This document shows positions 17,032 to 25,780 of a DNA stretch of 64,000 nt, piece after piece; within the stretch, counting starts at the first letter, position 1; each line of letters opens with the position of its first letter. This stretch comes from JBBRHQ01 sp963840235 (GTDB taxonomy: Bacteria; Actinomycetota; Thermoleophilia; Solirubrobacterales; 70-9). The stretch covers positions 62,001 to 126,000 of the forward strand of contig CAWIYC010000003.1 of assembly GCA_963840235.1 (NCBI GenBank). Reading direction: 5' to 3'. A program made the translations under genes and the position numbers. The notes below the pieces were generated by a model. It was not told where the DNA came from. It saw only the letters and a list, made by a program, of their open reading frames with translations, and searched no databases.

Positions 17032-18658
17032 ATGACCGAGGCAGCGCAGCAGCAGTTCGCCGATGCGGACGAGCAACGTCTTGCCGAGATGGGCTACAGG
17101 CAGCGGCTGGACCGGGCCTGGAGCGGGTTCTCGAACTTCGCGATCTCGTTCACGATCATCTCGGTCCTGGCCGGCTGCTTCACGACCTATGGCCAGGCCT
17201 GGAACAACGGCGGTCCGATCGCGATCTCCTGGGGCTGGCTGCTGATCTCGATCCCGATCCTGCTGATCGGCTTCTGCATGTCGGAGCTGGTTTCGGCCTA
17301 CCCGACCGCCGGCGGCATCTACTGGTGGGCCGGGCAGGCTCGGCGGCCCGGTCTGGGCCTGGTTCACCGGCTGGTTCAACCTGATCGGCCTCGTTGCCGT
17401 CGTCGCCTCGGTCGACTACGCCTGCGCCTTCTTCCTGAGTTCGTTGCTCAGCCTCTACAACGTCAGCATCTTCGGCTTAGATTTCGCCTCCTACACGCTG
17501 TCAAACGTCTTCATCCTCTTCGTGCTGATCCTGCTGTTGCACACGACCATCAACATCTTCCGGACCCGCTATCTCTCCCTGGTCAACAGCGTCTCCGTCT
17601 GGTGGCACGTCGCCGGCGTCGCCGTGATCGTCGGGATCCTGATCTTCGTCCCCGACGGCCACCAGAGCGTCAGCTTCGTCTTCGGCCACACGATCAACAA
17701 CTCGCGGCTTCAGCCACGGCATGTTCTGGTTCTACGTGCTGCCGCTCGGGTTCCTGCTGACCCAGTACACGATCACCGGCTTCGACGCCTCCGCCCACAT
17801 CTCCGAGGAGACCCACGGGGCGGCGATGGACGCCGCCAAGGGAATCTGGCGCTCGATCTTCTACTCGGCGGTGATCGGCTGGATCGTGCTGCTGGCGATC
17901 ACCTTTGCAGCCGTCCACGTAGGCGCGATCAGCGGCGGAGTCGCCGGCTACGGCGCCGGCTCCTCGCTCGAGGTCTTCGCCTCGGCGCTGACCCCGGCGG
18001 CGTTCAAGGCGGTCCTGATCATTTCCACGGTCGGCCAGCTCTTCTGCGGAGGCGCCTGTCTGACCAGTGCCTCGCGGATGTGCTTCGCGTTCTCCCGCGA
18101 CAACGGGTTCGGCAAGGGCGTATCGAGCGTGTCTGCGCGAGTCAACGCCGAGAAGGTGCCGGTCTACGCGGTTCTGGCGATGGCGACTGCGGCGCTGATC
18201 ATCACGATCCCGGCGCTCAAGGGAACGTCGGCGGGCGTGCCTTTCGCATTCTTCGCGGTCGTCTCGATCTCGCGTGATCGGTCTCTACATCGCCTACGTG
18301 ATCCCGGTCTTCCTCCGCTGGAGGAAGGGCGACGACTTCCAGGCCGGGGCCGTGGAACAACGGCCGCAAGTACAAGTGGATGAACCTGCTGGCGACGATC
18401 TGGGTCGGCATCATCACGATCATCTTCTGTCTGCCGTTCGTGCCGTCGGCGGTGCCCGGGAACGCCGACTTCACCTGGGAGTCGGTCAACTACGCGCCGC
18501 TGACGGTCGGGGCCGTGATCCTGCTTGCCTGGATCGCCTGGATGGTGAGTGCCCGCAAGCACTTCACCGGACAGGTCCGCGAGATCGACATCGAGGCCGA
18601 CATCGGCGCCCCGCCCGCGGTCGGGCCGGCGGCGCCGAAGCCGACCTCAGGCGCGTGA
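17032..18658 (+). CDS. APC family amino acid/polyamine permease (four frameshifts)
   Basis: An inner-membrane amine or amino acid transporter of about 540 residues after repair. The frames contain many hydrophobic helices, for example FAISFTIISVLAGCFTTY, LLISIPILLIGFCMSE and LPLGFLLTQYTITGFDASAH; the last is a conserved part of the APC family (TGFDASAHISEET). The frame advances by one at about 17338, 17702, 18268 and 18350, each consistent with a single extra base (for instance cagGctc and gccGgggcc). The start is ATG 17032 with GGAGAGGG upstream. It is followed by the PuuA-like ligase, so it may import the amine substrate. The even +1 pattern argues against a pseudogene. Confidence 0.82.
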
Positions 18659-18683
18659 TGGAGGCGCCTACACTCAGTCGGGC

Positions 18684-20012
18684 GTGACGCTCGACGAGCT
18701 GAAGAAGGCGGTCGCGGAGGGCACGGTCGACACCGTGCTCCTCGCGATCGCCGACATGGAGGGGCGGCTTCAGGGCAAGCGCCTGACCGCCTCGCACTTC
18801 ATCGACGAGGTCCTCGAGCACGGCGCCGAGGGCTGCAACTACCTGCTGGCCGTGGACGTCGACATGGAGACGGTCGGCGGCTACGCGATGTCGTCGTGGG
18901 AGCAGGGCTACGGCGACTTCGAGATGAAGCCGGACCTCTCGACCCTGCGGCCGGTCCCCTGGCACGAGGCGACGGTGATGGTCATGGCCGACCTGCAGTG
19001 GGCGGACGGCTCCGACGTCGTCGCGTCTCCGCGGCAGATCCTGCGCCGCCAGCTCGCCCGGCTCTCCGAGCGCGGGCTGACGGCCAGCGCCGCCACCGAG
19101 CTCGAGTTCATCGTCTTCAAGGACTCCTACGAGGACGCCTGGAAGAAGGGCTTCCACGAGCTCGAGCCGGCCAACCTCTACAACATCGACTACTCGCTGC
19201 TCGGCAGCGCCCGGGTCGAGCCGCTGATCCGCCGCATCCGCAACGAGATGGCGGCGGCGGGGCTGGTGGTCGAGAACTCGAAGGGTGAGTGCAACCTCGG
19301 CCAGCACGAGATCAACTTCCGCTACGGCGAGGCCCTGAGCCAGGCCGACGAGCACGCGATCTACAAGAACGGGGCCAAGGAGATCGCCGCCCAGGAGGAC
19401 TTCTCGATCACCTTCATGGCCAAGTTCAACGAGGCCGAGGGCAACTCCTGCCACATCCACTGCTCGCTCTCGCGCGAGGACGGCAGCAACGCCTTCGGCA
19501 CCGACCAGCAGATGTTCGAGCGATTCGTCGCCGGCCAGCTCGCCTGCATGAGAGAGCTGACGCTGCTCTACGCGCCCCACATCAACTCCTACAAACGCTT
19601 CGCCGCCGGGTCCTTCGCGCCGACGGCGGTCGCCTGGGGCCAGGACAACCGAACCTGCTCGATGCGGGTCGTCGGGCACGGGCCGTCGCTACGGGTCGAG
19701 AACCGGCTCCCGGGCGCCGACGTCAATCCCTACCTGGCGCTGAGCGCGATGATCGCCGCGGGCCTGCACGGGATCGACACCGAGCTCGAGCTCGAGCCGG
19801 AGATGACGGGCAACGCCTACTCCTCCGACGCCCCCCGGGTTCCCCACAACATCTACGACGCCCGCGACCTCTTCGCTGCCAGCGAGGTGGCGCGCGGCGC
19901 CTTCGGGCAGGAGATGATCGACCACTATATGAACCGCGCCCAGGTCGAGGTCGACGCTTTCGAAGCCGCCGTCACCGACTGGGAGCGCTACCGCGGCTTC
20001 GAGCGGTTGTGA
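18684..20012 (+). CDS. Glutamine synthetase-family gamma-glutamyl-amine ligase (PuuA-like)
   Basis: A 442-residue GS-fold ligase. The N-terminal beta-grasp region has GRLQGKRLTASHF. The catalytic half has AATELEFIVFKDSYEDAW, GEGNSCHIHCSL-type ATP site residues (EGNSCHIHCS), and the C-terminal ENRLPGADVNPYLALSAMI. The SYKRFAAGSFAPTAVAW stretch resembles gamma-glutamylpolyamine or -ethanolamide synthetases (PuuA, GlnA3/GlnA4) rather than ammonia-using enzymes. GTG 18684 is the best start; an in-frame ATG at 18549 falls within the permease gene. The next gene encodes a gamma-glutamyl hydrolase, supporting a role in gamma-glutamylating an amine. The exact amine cannot be told. Confidence 0.85.
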   Translation: MTLDELKKAVAEGTVDTVLLAIADMEGRLQGKRLTASHFIDEVLEHGAEGCNYLLAVDVDMETVGGYAMSSWEQGYGDFEMKPDLSTLRPVPWHEATVMVMADLQWADGSDVVASPRQILRRQLARLSERGLTASAATELEFIVFKDSYEDAWKKGFHELEPANLYNIDYSLLGSARVEPLIRRIRNEMAAAGLVVENSKGECNLGQHEINFRYGEALSQADEHAIYKNGAKEIAAQEDFSITFMAKFNEAEGNSCHIHCSLSREDGSNAFGTDQQMFERFVAGQLACMRELTLLYAPHINSYKRFAAGSFAPTAVAWGQDNRTCSMRVVGHGPSLRVENRLPGADVNPYLALSAMIAAGLHGIDTELELEPEMTGNAYSSDAPRVPHNIYDARDLFAASEVARGAFGQEMIDHYMNRAQVEVDAFEAAVTDWERYRGFERL

Positions 20013-20734
20013 GCGCCGCCGCGATCGGGATCTGCGCCGCGGTCGAGCGGGTCCGCTGGGGCGCCTGGGAGGAGACCGTGACGATGGCGCCGCGCTCATA
20101 TGCGGCCGCGGTCCAGGCCGCGGGTGCCGTGGCGCTGCTGCTGCCGCCCGATGCGGCGGCGCTGGAGGACCCCGATCCGGTCCTGGGGAGGATCGACGGG
20201 CTGATCCTCGCCGGCGGCTCCGACGTGGACCCCGAGACCTACGGTGCCGAGCGTCACCCCGAGACCAAGGGCACCTGGCCCGACCGCGACCGCTTCGAGC
20301 TTGCCCTGGTCCGGCGGGCGCTGGCGCGGGGGATCCCGGTGCTGGGGATCTGCCGCGGGATGCAGATGGTCAACGTCGCCCTCGGCGGCACCCTCAACCA
20401 GCACCTTCCCGACCTGATCGGGAACGAGGACCATCGCCACACGCCCGGGAGCTTCGGCGACCACGAGGTCCGGCTCGAGCCCGGCTCGCTGGCCGCGCAC
20501 GCCGCCGGAGGCGAGCGGATCACCGTCAAGTCCCACCACCACCAGGGAGTGGAGAGGGTGGGGGAGGGGCTCTCCGTCACCGGCTGGTCCCTCGAGGACG
20601 AGGTCGTCGAGGCGATCGAGCTCGCCGGCGCGAACTTCGCCCTCGGTGTCCTCTGGCACCCCGAGGAGGACATCAAGAGCCGCGTGATCTCGGCCCTGGT
20701 GAAGGCGAGTAGTCACCAGGAGGTCTCGGCGTGA
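20009..20734 (+). CDS. Gamma-glutamyl-GABA hydrolase-like class I glutamine amidotransferase (PuuD-like)
   Basis: A 241-residue peptidase C26 protein that removes the gamma-glutamyl group, for example from gamma-glutamyl-GABA. The nucleophile motif is GICRGMQ (Cys about 111), with LAGGSDVDPETYG upstream, KSHHHQ, and the catalytic His/Glu in WHPEED near the end. The length matches PuuD (about 250). The GTG start at 20009 overlaps the ligase stop (GTGA), and its own stop overlaps the start of the aldehyde dehydrogenase, so ligase, hydrolase and dehydrogenase form one coupled unit. Confidence 0.9.
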   Translation: MSAAAIGICAAVERVRWGAWEETVTMAPRSYAAAVQAAGAVALLLPPDAAALEDPDPVLGRIDGLILAGGSDVDPETYGAERHPETKGTWPDRDRFELALVRRALARGIPVLGICRGMQMVNVALGGTLNQHLPDLIGNEDHRHTPGSFGDHEVRLEPGSLAAHAAGGERITVKSHHHQGVERVGEGLSVTGWSLEDEVVEAIELAGANFALGVLWHPEEDIKSRVISALVKASSHQEVSA

Positions 20735-22096
20735 GCCTTTCCGTGATCGAGCCGGCAACCGAGCAGGTGATGGCCGAGATCCCGCGGGCGGGGGCCGAGG
20801 AGGTTGACGCAGCGGTGGCCGCCGCCAAGGCCGCCTTCCCGGGATGGCGGGCGATCGCTCCCGGCGAGCGCGCGGCGCTGCTCCACCGGCTCGCCGACGC
20901 TCTCGCCGAGCGCAACCAGGAGTTGGCCACGCTGGAGGCCCGCAACGCCGGCAAGCCGATCTCCGACGCCCGCGGCGAGATGGAGATGGTGGCGGAGACC
21001 TATCGCTATTACGCCGGGGGCGTCGAGCGCCTGCTCGGGCACACGATCCCGGTCGTCCGGCGGGATCGACATGACCTTCCGCGAGCCACTGGGGGTCGTC
21101 GGACTGATCGTCCCCTGGAACTTCCCGCTGGTGATCGCGTCATGGAAGGCGGCGCCGGCGCTGGCGGCAGGCAACACGATCGTCCTCAAGCCGGCCGAGC
21201 TGACGCCGCTGACGGCGCTCGAGCTGGAGAAGATCTCGCTCGAGGCCGGTATCCCAGAGGGCGTCCTCAACGTCGTCGCCGGACCGGGCCGCGTCTGCGG
21301 CAACCGCATGGTCGAGCACCCCGACGTCGCCAAGATCGCCTTCACCGGCTCGACCGCGGTCGGCCGCGGGATCGCCGCCGGCGCCGCCGCGACGATCAAG
21401 CGGGTCACACTCGAGCTCGGTGGAAAGTCGGCCAACGTCGTCTTCGCCGACGCCGACATCGAGGCCGCGGCCGCGGCGGCGCCGAGCGCGGTCTTCGGCA
21501 ACTCCGGCCAGGACTGCTGCGCCCGCTCCCGCATCCTGGTCGAGCGCTCCGGGCTCGACCGCTTCATGGAGGCGCTCGAGCGCGCCGTCACCGCGATCGA
21601 GGTCGGGGACCCGCTCGATCCCTCGACCGAGATGGGACCGCTGATCTCGGCCGAGCAGCTGGAGACCGTCTCCTCCTTCGTACCCGACGACGCCCCGGTG
21701 GCATTCCGTGGCTCGGCGCCGGAGGGCCCCGGCTACTGGTTCGCGCCGACCGTGCTCTCTCCCGTCGCCAACTCCGACCGCGCCGCCTCCGAGGAGATCT
21801 TCGGCCCGGTCGCCTGCGTGATCCCGTTCGACCGCGAAGAGGAGGCGGTTGCGATCGCCAACGACACCATCTACGGGCTCTCGGGCTCCGTCTGGACTCG
21901 CGACGGCGCCAGGGCGATCCGCGTCGCCCGGGCGATCGACACCGGGGTCGTCTCGATCAACTCGAACAGCTCGGTGCGCGTTTCCACTCCGTTCGGAGGG
22001 TTCAAGCAGTCGGGCATCGGCCGCGAGCTCGGCCCCGACGCCCTCGACGCCTACACCGAAGTCAAGAACGTCTACTACTCGACCGAGGGGAGCTGA
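20731..22096 (+). CDS. Aldehyde dehydrogenase, NAD(P)-dependent (one frameshift)
   Basis: About 454 residues after one repair, of the gamma-aminobutyraldehyde/betaine aldehyde dehydrogenase type. The first frame gives GKPISDARGEMEMV and YRYYAGGVERLLGHTIPV; after the break near 21056 the second frame gives the substrate/cofactor region VVGLIVPWNFPL, TGSTAVG, the catalytic Glu in ELGGKS, the catalytic Cys in NSGQDCC, and EEIFGPV. Removing one base from gtcgtccggcgg restores GGIDMTFREPLG. The GTG start at 20731 overlaps the hydrolase stop. It would oxidise the aldehyde formed by the amine oxidase. Confidence 0.88.
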
Positions 22097-22101
22097 GCAC
22101 C

Positions 22102-22848
22102 GTGGCGGGACGACTGGAGGGCAAGGTTTGCGTGATCACCGGCGCCGCCAGCGGCATAGGAGCCGAATCGGCGAGGCTGTTCTCCGATGAGGGGGCAACA
22201 GTGGTCGGCGTCGACCGCGACCCCGGCGCCGTCGGCGACCTGGCGCTCCAGGCCGACGTCAGCGACGAGGAGCAGGTCCGCGGGATGTATGCGCGGGCGC
22301 GGGAGGAGCTGGGCCACGTTGACGTCCTCTTCAACAACGCCGGCATCAACCCCAACGACGACACCTCGGTGCTCGAGACCTCGCTCGAGGCCTGGCAGCG
22401 GGTCCAGGACGTCAACCTTCGCAGCGTCTTCCTCTGCTGCAAGCACGGCATCCCGCACCTGCTCGACGCCGGCGGCGGCTCGGTCATCAACACCGCGTCG
22501 TTCGTCGCCGTGATGGGTGCCGCGGTCTCGCAGATCTCCTACACAGCCTCGAAGGGAGCGGTGCTCTCGCTCTCGCGCGAGCTCGGGGTCGAGTTCGGCG
22601 CCCGCGGGGTTCGGGTCAACGCCCTCTGCCCGGGTCCGGTGAACACGCCGTTGCTTCAGGAGCTGTTCGCCAAGGACCCGGAGAAGGCGCAGCGACGGCT
22701 CGTCCACATCCCCGTGGGGCGCTTCGGCGAGGCCAGGGAGATCGCCCAGGGCGCCCTCTTCCTCGCCAGCGACGACTCGTCCTTCGTCACCGCCTCGACC
22801 TTCATGGTCGACGGCGGCATCTCCGGCGCCTACGTCACCCCGGAGTAG
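22102..22848 (+). CDS. SDR family oxidoreductase
   Basis: A 248-residue classical short-chain dehydrogenase. The cofactor motif TGAASGIG is near the N-terminus, followed by NNAG and the active site Ser plus YTASK (Tyr-X3-Lys). The GVDRD acidic residue after the second strand suggests NAD rather than NADP. It starts with GTG 22102, six nt after the dehydrogenase stop, and ends the amine-degradation unit. The substrate is unknown; in this setting a hydroxy- or semialdehyde intermediate is possible. Confidence 0.88.
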   Translation: MAGRLEGKVCVITGAASGIGAESARLFSDEGATVVGVDRDPGAVGDLALQADVSDEEQVRGMYARAREELGHVDVLFNNAGINPNDDTSVLETSLEAWQRVQDVNLRSVFLCCKHGIPHLLDAGGGSVINTASFVAVMGAAVSQISYTASKGAVLSLSRELGVEFGARGVRVNALCPGPVNTPLLQELFAKDPEKAQRRLVHIPVGRFGEAREIAQGALFLASDDSSFVTASTFMVDGGISGAYVTPE

Positions 22849-22868
22849 GGCGACCGCCGAAAGCGCAC

Positions 22869-23585
22869 TCAGCGGGGAGCGCGGGAGCGGGCGAAGCCGA
22901 GAAAGCCGGCGCAGAGATGGCGGCCGAGCTGGTTCCAGGCCGGCATCAGGTCCCGGGTCTGCTCGGTGAAGCGGGCCCGGTCGATCACGGTCCTGGCGGC
23001 GTCGGAGTCCTCCCGAATGTCGCGGATCCACGACTCGGCGTATTCGAGGCTCACCTCCGGGTGGAACTGGATGCCCCAGGCAGACTCGCCGAGGCGGAAG
23101 GCCTGGAGGCAGGCGCTGTTGCGGGCCAGCGCCACCGCGCCGTCGGGAAGAGGTGCGGCGTAGCTGTGCCACTCGAAGGCGCGGAAGCTCTGCGGCAGGG
23201 TGCCGGTGACCGGATCACCGCGACCAGCCGCAGTCAGCTCGACCTCGGCCCAGCCGATCTCCGGCCGCTGCAGGGGCCGCGGGGGCGCCCCCGCGGCCTC
23301 GGCAACGAGTTGGGATCCGAGGCAGACGCCGATCAGGGGTATCTCGCGGTCCAAGAGGTTCGCCACCAACCGCTTCTGCCCCCGCAGCCAGGCATTTGCC
23401 TCCTCCTCGTGGGCATGCGTGGATGACCCCAGGACGATCACCGCGTCGTAGCCTTCCGGCTCCTTGGGTGGGTTGTCCTCCTCCGTGGCGATCCACCAGT
23501 CGAGCCGGGTTCCTTCCGCCTGGGCCTCCAGCTCGAAGATGCCTGGGCCGGCATCGCGCTCGTAGACGATCGCCAGGGCTCGCAT
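22869..23585 (-). CDS. Class I glutamine amidotransferase-like protein (GMP synthase-like domain)
   Basis: A 238-residue stand-alone GATase1 protein. The nucleophile elbow is GVCLGSQ (Cys about 93), and the catalytic His/Glu are in FHPEVS. The central EWHSYAAPLPDGA resembles GuaA-type amidotransferase domains that lack a synthetase part, usually annotated as glutamine amidotransferases of unknown acceptor. It is 9 nt before the PLP enzyme on the same strand, so the pair may be co-transcribed, although function cannot be linked from sequence. Confidence 0.85.
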   Translation of the reverse strand: MRALAIVYERDAGPGIFELEAQAEGTRLDWWIATEEDNPPKEPEGYDAVIVLGSSTHAHEEEANAWLRGQKRLVANLLDREIPLIGVCLGSQLVAEAAGAPPRPLQRPEIGWAEVELTAAGRGDPVTGTLPQSFRAFEWHSYAAPLPDGAVALARNSACLQAFRLGESAWGIQFHPEVSLEYAESWIRDIREDSDAARTVIDRARFTEQTRDLMPAWNQLGRHLCAGFLGFARSRAPR

Positions 23586-23594
23586 CGGTGCAGC

Positions 23595-24536
23595 CTAGCC
23601 AGCGCCCGGGGCGTTCGCCGGGGCTCTGTAGGTGTGCCAGTAGAGGACCGGTCCCGTGCCGAAGGCGCCTCTCCGGTTCAGCTCGAGCAGGGCCGCGGCG
23701 GCCTTGGCGGTGTAGACCGGCTCGAGCACGACCCCATCGTCGGCGAAAGCCGCGGTCGCCGCCGCGCCCTCTGCCGTCGGGTGCCCATAGCCCGGTCCGA
23801 GCCAGGCCGTCTCCAGGTCGAGGTCCGAGGCGCGAAGCTCGACCTCGGCCGGCGGCGGGCCGGCCGAGTGGCGGCGGATCAGCCGCTGGGTGCGACGGGC
23901 GAGCTTGGCGACCCCGCCGGCGCTGACCGGGGTCAGGTCGTTGACGAGGACGCCGACGAGCCGCGAGCGCAGGCCGGCCAGCTTCAGCCCCAGCAGGAGG
24001 CCGGCCGCGGTCCCGCCGCTGCCGAGCGCGACGACCACGTGCGAGGGCTCCGGCATCTCTCCCGCGGCGATCTGGCGGCCGAGCTCGAGCCCGGCCTCCG
24101 CGTAGCCGACACACCCGAGCGGTACCGACCCTCCCGGCAGGATCAGGTAGGGGAGCCGCAGGCCGGGTCCGGCGCGGGCGACCGTGAGGGCCCCGGCAAG
24201 CGCGAAGGCGCGCGCCTTGCCGCCGGCGAAGCGCAGCTCGGCGCCGCTGGCGCGCATCCTCTGCATCTGGGCGCGGACGTGATCGTCCTCAGGTTGTGGA
24301 ACGAGGACGAGAACCGCGCGCATTCCCAGATCGCGGGCGTAGAGCGCGGTCGCCAGGCCGTGGTTGGTCCCGATCGCCCCGCCGGTGATCACGGTCCTGC
24401 GGCCGCGGCGCCTGGCGTCGCCCAGCAGCCACTCGAGCTTTCGCGCCTTGTTGCCCGCGTAGCGGCCGTAGACTCCGTCGTCCTTGACCCAGACGGGGGC
24501 CTCACCACAGGCCGAGGCACCGTCGAGCGGCCGCAC
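23595..24536 (-). CDS. PLP-dependent D-cysteine desulfhydrase/ACC deaminase family protein
   Basis: At least 313 residues of a fold II PLP enzyme. The PLP lysine is in YAGNKARKLEWLL, followed by TGGAIGTNHGLATAL, the glycine-rich phosphate site ALGSGGTAAGLLLG and a C-terminal GTGPVLYWHTY. These match the D-cysteine desulfhydrase/ACC deaminase family, which releases ammonia from D-cysteine or related amino acids. The first available start is GTG 24536, but family-like sequence (LERLPLGAGPTPVRPL) continues in frame upstream to about 24620 with no ATG, GTG or TTG; translation may begin at CTG 24620, or an indel may hide the start. Substrate is uncertain. Confidence 0.78.
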   Translation of the reverse strand: MRPLDGASACGEAPVWVKDDGVYGRYAGNKARKLEWLLGDARRRGRRTVITGGAIGTNHGLATALYARDLGMRAVLVLVPQPEDDHVRAQMQRMRASGAELRFAGGKARAFALAGALTVARAGPGLRLPYLILPGGSVPLGCVGYAEAGLELGRQIAAGEMPEPSHVVVALGSGGTAAGLLLGLKLAGLRSRLVGVLVNDLTPVSAGGVAKLARRTQRLIRRHSAGPPPAEVELRASDLDLETAWLGPGYGHPTAEGAAATAAFADDGVVLEPVYTAKAAAALLELNRRGAFGTGPVLYWHTYRAPANAPGAG

Positions 24537-24672
24537 CGGCGTCGGGCCTGCCCCGAGCGGGAGCCTTTCGAGGTCGAGCTCGAGTGTCGGCGAGAGGCGG
24601 GCGATGCCGGTCTCATACAGGACCGCCGCAGGATTCCGAGCCGGTTTGCCGAAATGTGAGCAAACGCCAACC

Positions 24673-24700
24673 TTGCACTCGCCGGAGATTTACGTATACT
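24673..24700 (+). promoter_or_regulatory. Housekeeping-type promoter for the riboswitch/M23 peptidase transcript
   Basis: TTGCAC at 24673-24678 and TATACT at 24695-24700 are separated by 16 bp, close to the sigma-70/SigA consensus and unusually clear for this GC-rich window. It is placed directly upstream of the riboswitch. Transcription would start near 24707. Confidence 0.7.
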
Positions 24701-24706
24701 CCTGCG

Positions 24707-24858
24707 GCGAGACACGCCTAATCCTTCCCGGCATGCCGGGTGGGAGTGGGGGACCCAGTGGAGATCGGTGATCTCCGGGGGCGAATCGGATCAGTCCGTA
24801 GCGCAGCTCTTTCAGCGCGAGCCCGACAGCTAACCCCGCAGGCTCGAGAAAGAGAGGC
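24707..24858 (+). ncRNA. ydaO-type cyclic di-AMP riboswitch
   Basis: The leader of the M23 peptidase gene carries the conserved blocks of the ydaO class in order: CGCCTAATCC, a GC-rich hairpin, GGGGGACCCA, a short hairpin (GGAGATC/GATCTCC), GGGGCGAATC, GTAGCGCAGCTCTTTC, then GAGCCCGACAGCTAACCCC, GCAGGC and the pairing purine block GAAAGAGAGG. In actinobacteria this class senses c-di-AMP and usually turns off cell-wall hydrolase genes when the messenger is high. The element ends about 6 nt before the GTG of the gene, so control could act on the ribosome site (AGAGAGG) or by termination. Confidence 0.88.
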
Positions 24859-24863
24859 CGTCG

Positions 24864-25736
24864 GTGTACCCCCATACCCGATCCGGGCAGATACTCCGGA
24901 CCGCACCCCGAAGTTTCCATCTGGCGCTGCTGGCGCTGGCCGCGAGCTTGGCGGTGGCGGCGCTGATCCCGGCCGCCGCCGGGGCTGCCAGCGTCTCCTC
25001 CGGCGGGGTGCGGGCGCCTGCCAAGCCGAAGGTGGACGACGTCGTCTGCGTCAGCCGCTGCGTCGCCGGGCACAAGGCGACCCCCGGCGCCACGGTCAAG
25101 GTCAAGGGGGCCTTCCTCGACCGCGTTGCCAGCGTCGTCTTCCGCGGCAAGGACGGGCCGATGCGCTCCCGCTACACCTTCCGCGACCTCGAGCGCGCCA
25201 AGGCGATCGTCCCCAAGGGCGCTATCGACAGCCGGCCCTATGTGATCGACAGCCGCGGCAATGTCTCCAACCGCTCCCGCCGCAAGCTCGAGGTCCTTCC
25301 CCCGAGCGCGATCCCGGACCAGGTCTTCCCGGTCAGGGGCTGGCACAGCTTCGGAAGCTCGATGTCGCGCTTCGGCGCGCCTCGTAGCGGCCACACCCAC
25401 CAGGGCCAGGACGTGGGCGCCTCCTGCGGCACCCGCCTCGTCTCGATCCGCAAGGCGCGGGTCCGTTACCGCGCTTACGAGGGCGCCGCGGGCAACTACG
25501 TCGTACTCCACAACATCGGCACCCACACCGACTTCGTCTACATGCACCTGATCAAGCCCGCCGCAGTGAGACCGGGGCAGGTCGTAAGCGCGGGCCAGAG
25601 GGTCGGCTACGTCGGTCAGACCGGTGACGCCAGCGGCTGCCACCTGCACTTCGAGTACTGGACGGGCGTCTGGTACGGAGGCGGCCACCCGATAGACCCG
25701 CTGCATTATCTGAAGGTGATCGACGCCGCCAGCTGA
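24864..25736 (+). CDS. Secreted M23 family metallopeptidase (peptidoglycan hydrolase)
   Basis: A 290-residue exported zinc endopeptidase expected to cut peptidoglycan cross-links. The signal peptide covers about residues 1-41 (HLALLALAASLAVAALIPAAAGA). An IPT-like beta domain follows (about 55-145, with KVKGAFLDRVASVVF), then the LytM/M23 domain from about 155. Zinc ligands are visible as HTHQGQD and HLHFEYW, with the intervening HTDFVYMHL. The GTG start directly follows the c-di-AMP riboswitch, so expression should respond to that messenger, linking wall remodelling to osmotic or wall-stress signalling. Confidence 0.92.
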   Translation: MYPHTRSGQILRTAPRSFHLALLALAASLAVAALIPAAAGAASVSSGGVRAPAKPKVDDVVCVSRCVAGHKATPGATVKVKGAFLDRVASVVFRGKDGPMRSRYTFRDLERAKAIVPKGAIDSRPYVIDSRGNVSNRSRRKLEVLPPSAIPDQVFPVRGWHSFGSSMSRFGAPRSGHTHQGQDVGASCGTRLVSIRKARVRYRAYEGAAGNYVVLHNIGTHTDFVYMHLIKPAAVRPGQVVSAGQRVGYVGQTGDASGCHLHFEYWTGVWYGGGHPIDPLHYLKVIDAAS

Positions 25737-25780
25737 GGCTGAACGCCCGCCGTCGCGCGCATCGGGAATGATGTCGCCCG

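Noticed and set aside
13526..18658. A pseudogene cluster
   Set aside because: All broken pieces retain conserved motifs up to the breakpoints, with no internal stops beyond the shifts, and all changes go the same way; decay would produce mixed insertions, deletions and stops.
20731..22848. An apparent 705-residue aldehyde dehydrogenase-SDR fusion in one frame
   Set aside because: Between about 21056 and 22096 this frame is low-complexity and antisense-like, while the neighbouring frame encodes the rest of the dehydrogenase. One extra base creates the false fusion; the SDR has its own GTG start at 22102.
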